NCBI RefSeq assembly: GCF_033441515.1
Contig: NZ_JAWQJT010000002.1
Coordinates: 1,550,001 to 1,614,000 of the forward strand
Length of the DNA: 64,000 bases
From: Amycolatopsis solani
GTDB lineage: Bacteria > Actinomycetota > Actinomycetes > Mycobacteriales > Pseudonocardiaceae
Reading direction: 5' to 3'
Part shown: positions 8,115 through 16,139 of the stretch, piece by piece
Position numbering within the stretch: position 1 is the first letter of the stretch
Layout of the letters: the number at the start of each line of letters is the position of its first letter
Made by a program: the position numbers and the translations under genes
The notes under the pieces: generated by a model
Databases searched by the model: none
Seen by the model: only the letters and a program-made list of their open reading frames with translations
Told to the model about the DNA's origin: nothing

Positions 8115-8146
8115 CGGGCCCGCCCCGGCGACCGGGGACGGGCCCG
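8115..8146 (-). terminator. GC-rich hairpin after the DUF4394 gene
   Basis: Arms cgggcccgccccgg (8115-8128) and ccggggacgggcccg (8132-8146) pair almost completely around a 3-base loop. The hairpin begins 13 bp past the stop of the minus-strand gene at 8159. Confidence 0.6.
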
Positions 8147-8158
8147 CCACCGGAGGAG

Positions 8159-9022
8159 TCAGTTCGTGTCGAGCGCGAGCGCGAGGTCGGCGATCGGCAG
8201 CGGGAGCTGACCGACGTTCGCCGCCTCGCCGTTCAGCAGGTTCACGCTGTACAACGCGGCTTGGCCGAGCGGCGAAAGCAGCGTCGCGAACGCCGTCACC
8301 GACGCCGCTTTGCCGTTGACGAGGTCGCTGAAGATGTCGAAGCCCGCGTTGGGACCGGCCTCGACGGTCAGCGCCCCGGTCGGGGCCAGCGTGCCGTTGT
8401 TGGCGGGCGACTGGATGACGACCTGGTCCGTGGTCGTGTTGATGCCGAAGAGCGTCGTGGCGCTGTCGGGGTTGAGGTCGTTGTTCGTGTACGCCGAGGC
8501 CGTGACGCCGCGGGCGGGCCCGGTCGACGGCGGGGTGGTGAGGATCGCGTCCTCGATCGTGGTGCCGTCGTTGAGGTTGTGGCGCAGGTTCTGGCCGTTG
8601 TCGCTGACCACCCGGAGCCGGTCGGCGGCCGGGTTGAAGTCGACGCCGAAGTTGGTGCCGTAGAGCGGGACGGTGAGCTGGGAAACCTTCGTGACCACGA
8701 CGTCGGCGGTCACCGGCGGCATGGTGATGGTGTAGATGCCGCCCTTGGTGCCGACCCCGTACAGCAGGCCGTTCTGGACGCGGAAGTCGATCCCGATCAG
8801 GGCCGTGTCGCCGACGAGCCCGGTGACCACCCGGACCCAGTCGAGCACCTGGGGCCGGTCGGTGGTGAACGTGGCCATCAGCGTGCCGTCGCTCGAGATG
8901 CCGTACGCCCGCAGGCCCGTGGCCTGCGCCGCGCTGCTGCCCGCCGTGGCGACGCTGATCCCGGTGGCGGCCGCCAGTACCGCGGCCGCGGCGGCGAACC
9001 CCTTCTTGAGCCGTGCCTTCAT
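8159..9022 (-). CDS. Secreted DUF4394 domain protein
   Basis: A 287-residue exported protein. The first 35 residues are a clear signal peptide (MKARLKKGF, Ala/Val core, SSAAQA). The rest matches the DUF4394 family, a beta-propeller-like domain found in extracellular bacterial proteins. Visible repeated elements include LIGIDFRVQNGLLYGVG, LYGTNFGVDFNPAADRLRVV and TTLFGINTTTDQVV. No enzymatic activity is established for the family. The ATG at 9022 is preceded by GGGAAGAG at a good distance; longer frames upstream would lack the signal peptide position. It is divergent from the small secreted gene at 9179 and lies just upstream of the ECF sigma gene in the same orientation, but a hairpin separates them. 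Confidence 0.85.
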   Translation of the reverse strand: MKARLKKGFAAAAAVLAAATGISVATAGSSAAQATGLRAYGISSDGTLMATFTTDRPQVLDWVRVVTGLVGDTALIGIDFRVQNGLLYGVGTKGGIYTITMPPVTADVVVTKVSQLTVPLYGTNFGVDFNPAADRLRVVSDNGQNLRHNLNDGTTIEDAILTTPPSTGPARGVTASAYTNNDLNPDSATTLFGINTTTDQVVIQSPANNGTLAPTGALTVEAGPNAGFDIFSDLVNGKAASVTAFATLLSPLGQAALYSVNLLNGEAANVGQLPLPIADLALALDTN

Positions 9023-9178
9023 CGTGCTCTTCCCCTCCGTGTGCGTTCCGTGGGCGTCGGACGCTATTCGGACGAACTGGACAGGCATTGGACGCCGGCT
9101 GGACTGGGCGCATCGGCGTCTTGCGGCCCCCGCCGGCGCGCAGCACATTGGGGTGACACGGAAAACGAGGGGGTAGCC

Positions 9179-9577
9179 ATGCGAGCACTGGTCCTCGCGG
9201 CGGCGTTGGTCGCCGCCGTCCCGGCCCCTTCGGCCGCCGCGGCCGAACGGACGTGCTGGACCACGGAACCGGTGACGCTCGGCGTCGAGGGGGCCTGGGC
9301 GTACACGTACGAGGTTTCGTGGTGCGCCGAGGGAACGGAGATCACCACGGTCGACCCGGCGGTCACGCACCAGGTGCTGAACCCGGTGTGCCGCTGGGTC
9401 GGCAGCATCGAGGAGTCGGTGACCAAGACCCCGGACGGCGCGGCCCGCCAGGCGTTCAACCTGAGCGAGTTCTCCTGCCCGGCCGACATCGGGGCCAAGG
9501 GCGTGAACCCGTGGGTGATCATCCTCCTGCACGCGGACGGGACGTACGCGGTGACCGACACGGGCATCCACCTGTAG
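9179..9577 (+). CDS. Small secreted protein with four cysteines
   Basis: A 132-residue protein with a strong signal peptide at residues 1-20 (MRALVLAAALVAAVPAPSAA). The mature part is about 110 residues with Cys in RTCWTTEP, SWCAEGTE, PVCRWVG and FSCPADIG, which could form two disulfide bonds. I do not recognise a named family, and no enzymatic motif is visible. The ATG at 9179 follows a purine-rich ACGAGGGGGTAG sequence. It is divergent from the DUF4394 gene and convergent with the AfsR-like gene, with a large repeat region in between. Confidence 0.75.
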   Translation: MRALVLAAALVAAVPAPSAAAAERTCWTTEPVTLGVEGAWAYTYEVSWCAEGTEITTVDPAVTHQVLNPVCRWVGSIEESVTKTPDGAARQAFNLSEFSCPADIGAKGVNPWVIILLHADGTYAVTDTGIHL

Positions 9578-9659
9578 CGAGCGGGGAGGTGCGGGACCGC
9601 CCAGGTCCCCGAACCACGGCGCCGTGACCCCGGCGGCAACTCCCGCCACCGGCCCCCCG

Positions 9660-9806
9660 GCCACGGCGCCGTGCCCCGCCCTGCCCTGCGTCGCACTGTC
9701 CGGCCCTGCCCTGCCTCGCACTGTCCGGCCCTGCCCCGCCCTGCACTGTCCGGCCCTGCACTGTCCGGCCCTGCCCTGCCCTGCCCTGCCGGCACTGTCC
9801 GGCCCC
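9660..9806. repeat. Degenerate CCGGCCCTGC tandem repeat with C-rich/G-rich strand bias
   Basis: About 150 bp made of repeated CACTGTCCGGCCCTGC-type units between convergent genes. At 9769-9786 the minus strand carries four GGG runs separated by 2-base CA loops, a canonical G-quadruplex pattern. No gene is supported here. Confidence 0.7.
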
Positions 9807-9812
9807 GGCCCA

Positions 9813-9899
9813 AGCGCCCCAATGTGGCATTGGGTGCGTCAGACGCACCCAATGTGGCGTTCGGTGCGTCTGACGCACCGAACGCCACATTGGGGCGCT
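9813..9899. repeat. Nested palindromic element, family A, between convergent genes
   Basis: Outer arms at 9813-9827 and 9885-9899 pair perfectly. Inside are two near-perfect palindromes with 1-base loops: 9828-9840 with 9842-9854, and 9852-9870 with 9872-9890. The core CCAATGTGGC...GGTGCGTC recurs at 15947-16091. It separates the convergent ends of the small secreted gene and the AfsR-like gene and may serve as a bidirectional terminator. Confidence 0.75.
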
Positions 9900-9944
9900 G
9901 GCGCGGTGACAACAACGGGAGCGTCGCGGGACGAGTGTGGCCGC

Positions 9945-12900
9945 TCAGCCGAGGCGGGACAGGAGCTCGCGGGTGCGGGTCTCCCCCAGCCCGTGCCCGG
10001 TCTCCCGGTGCACCGCCAGCGCCCGTCGCGCGCAATCCGCGGCGGCGCCGCTTTCCCCGCGTGCCAGCAGGACCCCGGCCAACGCGGTCAGCGCCTGTCC
10101 CTGCAACGCCCGGTAACCCGCGCGCTCCGCCAGCACCAACGCCTCTCGCGCCGGTCCCGGATCCCCAGCCGCGGACGCGAGGCCGATCAAGGCGTCCACT
10201 TCCGGATAACGGTCGCCCGTCTCCCGGATCAGGTCCAGCGCCTGGCCGTACCGGCGGACGGCTTCCGGCCGGCCGCCGAACCGGGCCAGCACGGCCGCCA
10301 ACGCGGCCAGCGCCTCCGCTTCCGTCCGCGGATCCCCCGCCTCGCGGGCCAGTGCCAGTCCGGCACGAGCGTCGTCGAGGGCTTCCTCGCGGTGGCCGAG
10401 ATCGGCGTGAGCCAGGGCCAGCCTGCTGAGCGTTTCCGCTTCGCCGCCCCGGTTTCCCGCCTCGCGCTGCAGTTCCAGCGACCGGCCGAGCAGCTCGACC
10501 ACCTCCGCCGGACGGCCGCGGGCGCGCTGGACCTGCCCGAGGTTGGCCAGGTTGATCGCTTCGCCGTAGCTCGACCCGATCCGGCGGTACCGGCGTAGCG
10601 CCTGCCCGTAGTGGTCGGCGGCTTCCGCGAGCCTGCCCATCTCCCAGTGGACGAGCCCGAGGTTGCCGAACGCGACGGCCTCCCCCGCCGGCTGGCCGAT
10701 CCGCCTGCTCAGCGCGAGGCCGCGGCCGAACCGGGACGCGGCGGCCGTCAGCCGGCCGGACTGCCAGTAGACGCACCCCAGGTTCCCGAGCACGGCCGCC
10801 TGCGCCTCCGCCCAGTCCGCCTGCCGCGCGAGCAGCAGCGCGGCCGTGTACAGCCGGACCGCCTGGCGGTAGCGGCCCTGGCGGAAGTGCAGGTCGGCCA
10901 GGCTGAGCCGGCCCGCCGCCCGCGCGCGGGGTTCGCCGTCGGCGTCGGCGGCGCTCAGGCCCGCTTCAGCCGCCGCGAGCCACTCGGCGCGGCGCATGCA
11001 CATCCAGAAGTAGCCGCGCAGCGCGTCGGCGAGCTGCCACGCCACCCGCCGGGGGCCGTGGCGCGCGGCGGACTGGACGGCCGCGACGAGGTTGCCGCGT
11101 TCGGTGTCCAGCCAGTTCGACGCCTCGGCCAGCTCGGTGAACGTCCGGCCGCCGGGCCCGGGCAGCCGCAGCATGTGCGGGTAGAGCACCCGCGCCGCGC
11201 CGTCCACCGCGCCGAGGTACCAGGCGTACAACCCGTTCAGCGCGCGTTCGCGGTCCGCCGCGGGCTCGAACCGCCCGGCCAGCTCGGCGGCGTACCGGCG
11301 CAGCAGGTCGTGGAAGCGGTACCGGCCCGGCGCGTGCGGTTCGACCAGGTGCGCGCCCGCCAGCCGGTCCAGCAGCGCGGCCGCCTCCGCCGGGTCGAGG
11401 CCGGCCAGCGCGGCGACGGCCTCGGCGCCGATGTCCGCGCCGGGCACCAGGCTCAGCAATCGGAACAGCCGCTGCGCACCGGCGGGCAGCGCGGCGTGGG
11501 ACAGGTCGAACGCGGTCCGCACCGCCGTCTGCTCGTCGCCCTGCACCGCCAACGCCGCGAGGAGATTGCCCTCCCGCAGTTCCGCGACGTAATCCTCGAT
11601 GCCGGAGCCGGGCCGGTCGGCGAGATTGGCCGCGGCGATCCGCAAGGCGAGCGGGAGGTGCACGCACAGCTTGGCGAATTCGACGGCCGCCTCCGGTTCG
11701 GCGCGGACGCGGTCGTGGCCCAGCACCCCGGCCAGCAGCTCGACGGCGTCGTCGGGACTCAGCACGTCGAGGGTGAGCCGGCGCGCGCCGTGCACGGCGA
11801 CCAGCCCGGTCAGGCGATCGCGCCCGGTCACCACGACGAGGCAGCCGGGCCCGGCCGGCAGCAGCGGCCGGACCTGCGCGGGGTCGGCCGCGTTGTCCAG
11901 CAGGACCAGGATCTTCCGGTCGGTCGTCAACGTCCGGTACAGCGCCGCCGCGGTCTCGACGTCGGCGGGCACCCGGTCCGACGGAATCCCCAGCGCGGAC
12001 AGGAACTGCGTGAGGATTTCGATCGCCGGCGCCGGCGGGACCGGGGCGTGGCCGCGCAGGTTCGCGTACAGCTGCCCGTCCGGGAACCGGTCCCGGACGC
12101 GGTGCGCCCAGTGCACGGCCAGTGCGGTCTTGCCGACGCCCGCGGTGCCGGAGACGGCCGCGATCGGGCCCGGCAGATCGTCCAAAAGGGACAGTTCGGC
12201 GGTCCGGCCGGCGAACCCGCTGGGTTCGGCGGGCAGCTGCTTCGGGATCCGCTGCGCCGTCCGGGGTTCGGCGGGCACCGCGACGGCGTCGTCGCGCAGC
12301 AGGGCGGTGTGCGCGGCCAGCAGTTCCGGGCCCGGGTCGATCCCGAGCTCCTCGACGAGCCTGCCCCGCACCGCGCGGTAGTGCCGGAACGCCTCGCCCC
12401 GCTGGCCGAGCGCGTGGTGGGCGCGGATCAGCAGGGCCTGCGCGGCTTCGTCGAGCGGCTGTTCGGCGGCGGCTTCGGCGATGCCGGGCAGCACTTCCGC
12501 CGCGGCACCGCCGTCGATCATCGCGCCGGCGTAGCGGGAAAACGCTTCCCGGCGCTCGGCGACCAGGGAAACGACCTTCGGATGCGCGGCCAGCGGCGGC
12601 AGATCGGCCAGCGGACGGCCGCGCCACAACCGCAGCGCCTCGCCGAGGGAGGCCACGAGCCGGGCCGTGTCGGCGTCACGCTGCGCGCCGGCCGCCTCGG
12701 CCAGCAGTTCGCGGAACCGCCACAGGTCGACGTCGACCGCGTCCCGCCGCACGGCGTAGCCCCCGCCGACGTGCGGCAGCACCCCGCTGCCCGCCCGCGG
12801 CGCGCGCCCGGGTTCCAGCAGCCGCCGCAGGTGCTTGACGTGCGTCTGGACGACGTTCACCGCGCTCGGCGGCGGCCGGTCGCCCCACAGGGTGTCCACG

Positions 12901-13061
12901 AGTTCCCGCCGCGCCACGGCGTCCCCGCCGGCGAGGGCGAGCAACCCGAGCACCGCCCGCCGCCCGGGCGGCCCGAGGTCGAGCTCGACCCCGTCGCGCC
13001 ATGCCCGCAACGAACCCAGCACCTGGACGCGCACCGACCTCGTCGCCACCCTGGTCCCCAC
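9945..13061 (-). CDS. AfsR/SARP-like regulator (BTAD, NB-ARC, TPR)
   Basis: A 1038-residue multidomain regulator. Residues about 8-100 form the OmpR-type winged helix (LLALAGGDAVARRELVDTLW, NVVQTHVKHLRRLL), and 105-255 the BTAD domain (GRPLADLPP, RGRLVEELGIDPGPEL). An NB-ARC ATPase follows with Walker A GTAGVGKTAL at about 305-314 and a Walker B-like KILVLLDNA. The last 350 residues are TPR repeats (GNLGCVYWQSGRLTAA, GNLGLVHWEMGRLAEA). AfsR-type proteins activate secondary metabolism or developmental genes. No biosynthetic cluster adjoins it here, so it may act elsewhere or on the divergent acyl-CoA synthetase. The start is the GTG at 13061, or a GTG four codons later. Confidence 0.92.
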   Translation of the reverse strand: MGTRVATRSVRVQVLGSLRAWRDGVELDLGPPGRRAVLGLLALAGGDAVARRELVDTLWGDRPPPSAVNVVQTHVKHLRRLLEPGRAPRAGSGVLPHVGGGYAVRRDAVDVDLWRFRELLAEAAGAQRDADTARLVASLGEALRLWRGRPLADLPPLAAHPKVVSLVAERREAFSRYAGAMIDGGAAAEVLPGIAEAAAEQPLDEAAQALLIRAHHALGQRGEAFRHYRAVRGRLVEELGIDPGPELLAAHTALLRDDAVAVPAEPRTAQRIPKQLPAEPSGFAGRTAELSLLDDLPGPIAAVSGTAGVGKTALAVHWAHRVRDRFPDGQLYANLRGHAPVPPAPAIEILTQFLSALGIPSDRVPADVETAAALYRTLTTDRKILVLLDNAADPAQVRPLLPAGPGCLVVVTGRDRLTGLVAVHGARRLTLDVLSPDDAVELLAGVLGHDRVRAEPEAAVEFAKLCVHLPLALRIAAANLADRPGSGIEDYVAELREGNLLAALAVQGDEQTAVRTAFDLSHAALPAGAQRLFRLLSLVPGADIGAEAVAALAGLDPAEAAALLDRLAGAHLVEPHAPGRYRFHDLLRRYAAELAGRFEPAADRERALNGLYAWYLGAVDGAARVLYPHMLRLPGPGGRTFTELAEASNWLDTERGNLVAAVQSAARHGPRRVAWQLADALRGYFWMCMRRAEWLAAAEAGLSAADADGEPRARAAGRLSLADLHFRQGRYRQAVRLYTAALLLARQADWAEAQAAVLGNLGCVYWQSGRLTAAASRFGRGLALSRRIGQPAGEAVAFGNLGLVHWEMGRLAEAADHYGQALRRYRRIGSSYGEAINLANLGQVQRARGRPAEVVELLGRSLELQREAGNRGGEAETLSRLALAHADLGHREEALDDARAGLALAREAGDPRTEAEALAALAAVLARFGGRPEAVRRYGQALDLIRETGDRYPEVDALIGLASAAGDPGPAREALVLAERAGYRALQGQALTALAGVLLARGESGAAADCARRALAVHRETGHGLGETRTRELLSRLG

Positions 13062-13162
13062 CTATCGGCTGCTGCAAGGGAAGTTAGCGGGCGCGGCCAC
13101 CGGCGGACAAGGAAGTGGCTCCGCTCGGGCTAAGCCGGCCCGCGGCCGTTGTTGCCCAAAAC

Positions 13163-13176
13163 TGGAACGTGTTCTA
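13163..13176. promoter_or_regulatory. KstR-type operator motif
   Basis: TGGAACGTGTTCTA matches TnnAACnnGTTnnA, the published KstR consensus for the steroid/lipid catabolism repressor. It lies 27 bp upstream of the acyl-CoA synthetase start. A single 14-bp match could arise by chance in a genome, but its position suits an operator. Confidence 0.55.
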
Positions 13177-13202
13177 GTCTGACGCCGTTGGAAGGGAGCC
13201 CG

Positions 13203-14792
13203 ATGGACGAGCAGGCGATGCGGTACCCGAACCACCTCGGCCACCTGGTCGTGTCCGCCCTCAAGCGCCACCGGGACAAGCCCGTGATGGTGCTCGGCGA
13301 CACCACGCTGACCGGGGGCCGGACCGCCGAACAGGTCAGCCAGTACGCCCAGGCCTTCGAAGCGCTCGGCGCCGGCACCGGCGCGCCCGTCGCGCTGCTG
13401 TCGCTGAACCGGCCCGAAGTCCTGCTCGTCATCGCCTCCGGGCAGGTGCAGGGCTCGCGGCGGACCGCGCTGCACCCGCTGGGCTCACTCGACGACCACG
13501 CCTACATCCTCGGCGACGCCGGCATCACCACACTGATCATCGACCCGGTGCCCGCCTTCGTCGAGCGCGCGCTCGGCCTCCTGGACAAGGTGCCCGGGCT
13601 GACGCAGGTGCTCACCATCGGGCCGGTGCCCGACGCGCTGTCGCACGTCGGCAAGGACCTGACCGCGGCCGCCGCCGGCTTCGAGCCGAAGCCGCTCGTC
13701 CCGGTCGAACTGCCGCCGGACCAGGTCGTTTCCATCACCTACACCGGCGGGACCACCGGGAAACCCAAGGGCGTCATGGGTACCGCGCGGGCGATGACCA
13801 CGATGACCCAGATCCAGCTCTCCGAGTGGGAATGGCCCGAAGCGCCGAAGTTCCTCATCTGCACGCCGCTTTCCCACGCCGGCGCGGCGTTCTTCGCGCC
13901 GACGCTGCTCAAGGGTGGCTCCCTGGTCGTGCTGCCGAAGTTCGACGTCGCCGAAGTGCTGCGCGTCATCGAGCAGGAGCGCATCACCGCGACCATGCTG
14001 GTGCCGACCATGCTCTACGCGCTGATGGACCACCCCGACTCGCGCACCCGCGACCTCTCGTCGCTGCAGACGGTCTACTACGGGGCGGCGTCGATCAACC
14101 CGGTGCGGCTGCGCGAGGCGATCGACCGGTTCGGGCCGATCTTCGCCCAGTACTACGGCCAGTCCGAAGCCCCGATGGCGATCAGCTACCTCGCCAAGGG
14201 CGACCACGACGACGCGCGGCTGGCGTCCTGCGGGCGGCCGTCGGCCTTCCTGCGCACAGCGCTGCTCGGCCCGGACGGCGACCCGGTGGCCCCCGGCGAC
14301 CCCGGCGAGATCTGCGTGGCCGGCCCACTGCTCGCCGGCGGCTACTGGAACCTGCCGGAGGTCACCGCCGAGACCTTCCGCGACGGCTGGCTGCACACCG
14401 GCGACGTCGCCCGCGAGGACGAAGACGGGTTCTGGTTCATCGTCGACCGGGTCAAGGACATGATCGTGACCGGCGGGTTCAACGTCTTCCCCCGCGAGGT
14501 GGAGGACGTCGTCGCCGAGCACCCCGCGGTCGCGCAGGTCGGCGTGATCGGCACCCCGGACGAGAAGTGGGGCGAGGCCGTGACGGCGGTCGTCGTGCTG
14601 CGCGAGGCCGCCGACGAGGCGGCGATCGAGCGCCTCACCGGCGAGATCCAGGCGGCGGTGCGGGAGCGCAAGGGCCCGGTGCACGTCCCGAAGCAGGTGA
14701 TCGTCGCCGCGTCCCTGCCGATGACGGGGCTGGGGAAGCCGGACAAGAAGGCGCTGCGGGCCCAGTACGAACGACACGGCGCCGCCGTGTAG
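13203..14792 (+). CDS. Acyl-CoA synthetase (AMP-forming), FadD8-like
   Basis: A 529-residue member of the ANL superfamily that activates a carboxylic acid to its CoA thioester through an acyl-AMP. The P-loop motif is ITYTGGTTGKPKGV, followed by YYGQSEAP (A5 region), GWLHTGDVAREDEDGFWFIV and DRVKDMIVTGGFNVFPREVE, and the C-terminal Lys in MTGLGKPDKKALR. The N-terminal GHLVVSALKRHRDKPV and TALHPLGSLDDHAYI are what I recall of mycobacterial FadD8. I chose the ATG at 13203 behind GGAAGGGAG; an upstream frame extension lacks homology. The KstR-type site just before it suggests a role in lipid or steroid degradation. The substrate is unproven. Confidence 0.88.
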   Translation: MDEQAMRYPNHLGHLVVSALKRHRDKPVMVLGDTTLTGGRTAEQVSQYAQAFEALGAGTGAPVALLSLNRPEVLLVIASGQVQGSRRTALHPLGSLDDHAYILGDAGITTLIIDPVPAFVERALGLLDKVPGLTQVLTIGPVPDALSHVGKDLTAAAAGFEPKPLVPVELPPDQVVSITYTGGTTGKPKGVMGTARAMTTMTQIQLSEWEWPEAPKFLICTPLSHAGAAFFAPTLLKGGSLVVLPKFDVAEVLRVIEQERITATMLVPTMLYALMDHPDSRTRDLSSLQTVYYGAASINPVRLREAIDRFGPIFAQYYGQSEAPMAISYLAKGDHDDARLASCGRPSAFLRTALLGPDGDPVAPGDPGEICVAGPLLAGGYWNLPEVTAETFRDGWLHTGDVAREDEDGFWFIVDRVKDMIVTGGFNVFPREVEDVVAEHPAVAQVGVIGTPDEKWGEAVTAVVVLREAADEAAIERLTGEIQAAVRERKGPVHVPKQVIVAASLPMTGLGKPDKKALRAQYERHGAAV

Positions 14793-14882
14793 GGCGTTAT
14801 ACGGCAGGCCCGCGCCGCACTTCGGCCGTGATCCCTCCTGCGCTATGCTGGTACTCAACTAATTTACTAGGTGAGGTACCGC

Positions 14883-15272
14883 ATGAGCAGCTTCCGCAAG
14901 GCCGTCGAGGCCCGCGACCCCGACGCCATGGCCGCGACGCTCGCGGAGAACGTCGTGTTCCGCAGCCCGGTGGCCTTCAAGCCCTACCCCGGCAAGGCGA
15001 TCACGGCCGCGATCCTGCGCGGCGTCCTGCGCGTCTTCGAAGACTTCCGGTACGTGCGCGAGCTGAGCGGCGGCGAAGGCCGCGACCACGCCCTCGTCTT
15101 CGAGGCCCGGATCGGCGACGTGCGGGTCGAGGGCTGCGACTTCCTGCACCTGGACGCCGACGGCCTGATCGACGAGTTCACCGTGATGGTCCGCCCGCTG
15201 TCGGCGGCCCAGGCGCTGGCCGAAGCGATGGCGGCGCAGTTCGGGCAGATCCAGCGGGAAGCACTCAACTAA
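14883..15272 (+). CDS. SnoaL-like (NTF2-fold) protein
   Basis: A 129-residue protein of the SnoaL/NTF2-like fold: MSSFRKAVEARDPDAMAATL, VFRSPVAFKPYPGK and DEFTVMVRPLSA are characteristic. Members include small isomerases, hydrolases and binding proteins, so function cannot be assigned. The ATG at 14883 follows AGGTGAGG at ideal spacing. The gene directly precedes the PadR gene, whose GTG abuts its TAA stop, so they form a two-gene operon and this is the likely regulated target. The upstream region CTCAACTAATTTACTAG is AT-rich and could hold the promoter and PadR operator; CTCAACTAA recurs at the gene junction at 15264-15272. Confidence 0.8.
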   Translation: MSSFRKAVEARDPDAMAATLAENVVFRSPVAFKPYPGKAITAAILRGVLRVFEDFRYVRELSGGEGRDHALVFEARIGDVRVEGCDFLHLDADGLIDEFTVMVRPLSAAQALAEAMAAQFGQIQREALN

Positions 15273-15896
15273 GTGAGCATGGCACTGCGCCACGCGCTGA
15301 TGGCGGCGCTGCTCGAAGGCGAGGCGTCGGGCTACGACCTGGCGAAGGGCTTCGACGCCTCGGTCGCGAACTTCTGGGCGGCCACCCCGCAGCAGCTCTA
15401 CCGCGAACTCGACCGCATGGCGGCGGACGGCCTGGTCTCGGCGCGAGTCGTCCACCAGGAGCGGCGGCCGGACAAGCGCTTGTTTTCCCTGACGGAGGAG
15501 GGCTACCGGTCCCTGCACGAGTTCACGGCACGCCCGCCCCGGCCGGGGGTGATCCGCGACGAGCTGATGGTGCAGGTCCAGGCACTCGACGTGGGTGACG
15601 AGGCCGCGGTGCGCACCGCGCTCGAGGAGCGGATGGCGCGCGCGGAGGCGAAGATCGCCCGGTACGAGCGGCTGCGCGCACGCCTGCTGGACGGCCGCTT
15701 CGAGGACGACTACCTGGCCGAGGCGGCGCGGATCGGCCCGTACTTGACGCTGATGCGCGGCCTGGCGTTCGAGCACGAGAACCTCCGCTGGTGCGACCAG
15801 TCCCTGAAGATCCTGCAGCGCCGGGCAGCCGAGCGCGCGGGGCCCGAGCAGGTTGCGGCCGACCAGCCGGGCCCGAGCGCGCGTGAGCGGGGGTAG
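15273..15896 (+). CDS. PadR-family transcriptional regulator
   Basis: A 207-residue PadR protein. The winged helix covers about residues 3-90 (ALRHALMAALLEGEASGYDL, ATPQQLYRELDRMAADGLVS, KRLFSLTEEGYRSL), and the C-terminal helical domain covers 95-185. It probably represses the operon with the SnoaL-like gene. The start is the GTG directly after the upstream TAA, or the ATG two codons later; the conserved domain begins right there, so both are plausible. The C-terminal 20 residues are unconserved and run towards the palindromic repeat. Its ligand is unknown. Confidence 0.88.
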   Translation: MSMALRHALMAALLEGEASGYDLAKGFDASVANFWAATPQQLYRELDRMAADGLVSARVVHQERRPDKRLFSLTEEGYRSLHEFTARPPRPGVIRDELMVQVQALDVGDEAAVRTALEERMARAEAKIARYERLRARLLDGRFEDDYLAEAARIGPYLTLMRGLAFEHENLRWCDQSLKILQRRAAERAGPEQVAADQPGPSARERG

Positions 15897-15946
15897 CAAG
15901 CGTGGGCCAGCGCCGCGCGCCGCAAGGCGGTCGGCGCTCGGGGCGA

Positions 15947-16091
15947 GCGCCCCAATGTGGCGTTCGGTGCGTCCAGCGCACCCAATGTGGCGTTCGGTGC
16001 GTCCAGCGCACCCAATGTGGCGTTCGGTGCGTCCAGCGCACCCAATGTGGCGTTCGGTGCGTCTGACGCACCCAATGCCACATTGGGGCGC
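15947..16091. repeat. Family A palindromic element expanded by 30-bp tandem repeats
   Basis: Outer arms GCGCCCCAATGTGGC (15947-15961) and its exact complement (16077-16091) enclose a 30-bp unit. The unit starts at 15951, 15981, 16011 and 16041, and the fifth position (16071) turns into the inverted end. It lies between the convergent PadR and response-regulator genes. Identical repeats without unique spacers rule out a CRISPR array. Confidence 0.85.
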
Positions 16092-16139
16092 ATCCCCGGC
16101 CGTCAACGAAACCCGAACGGGCGGCCGGGGTGTGACCCG

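Noticed and set aside
10611..13133. An 840-codon plus-strand ORF opposite the AfsR-like gene.
   Set aside because: Same low-complexity shadow pattern; the AfsR-like frame has clear BTAD, NB-ARC and TPR motifs.
15951..16080. Regular 30-bp repeats that could suggest a CRISPR array.
   Set aside because: There are no variable spacers; the repeats are directly abutted and capped by an inverted half, and no cas genes are nearby.
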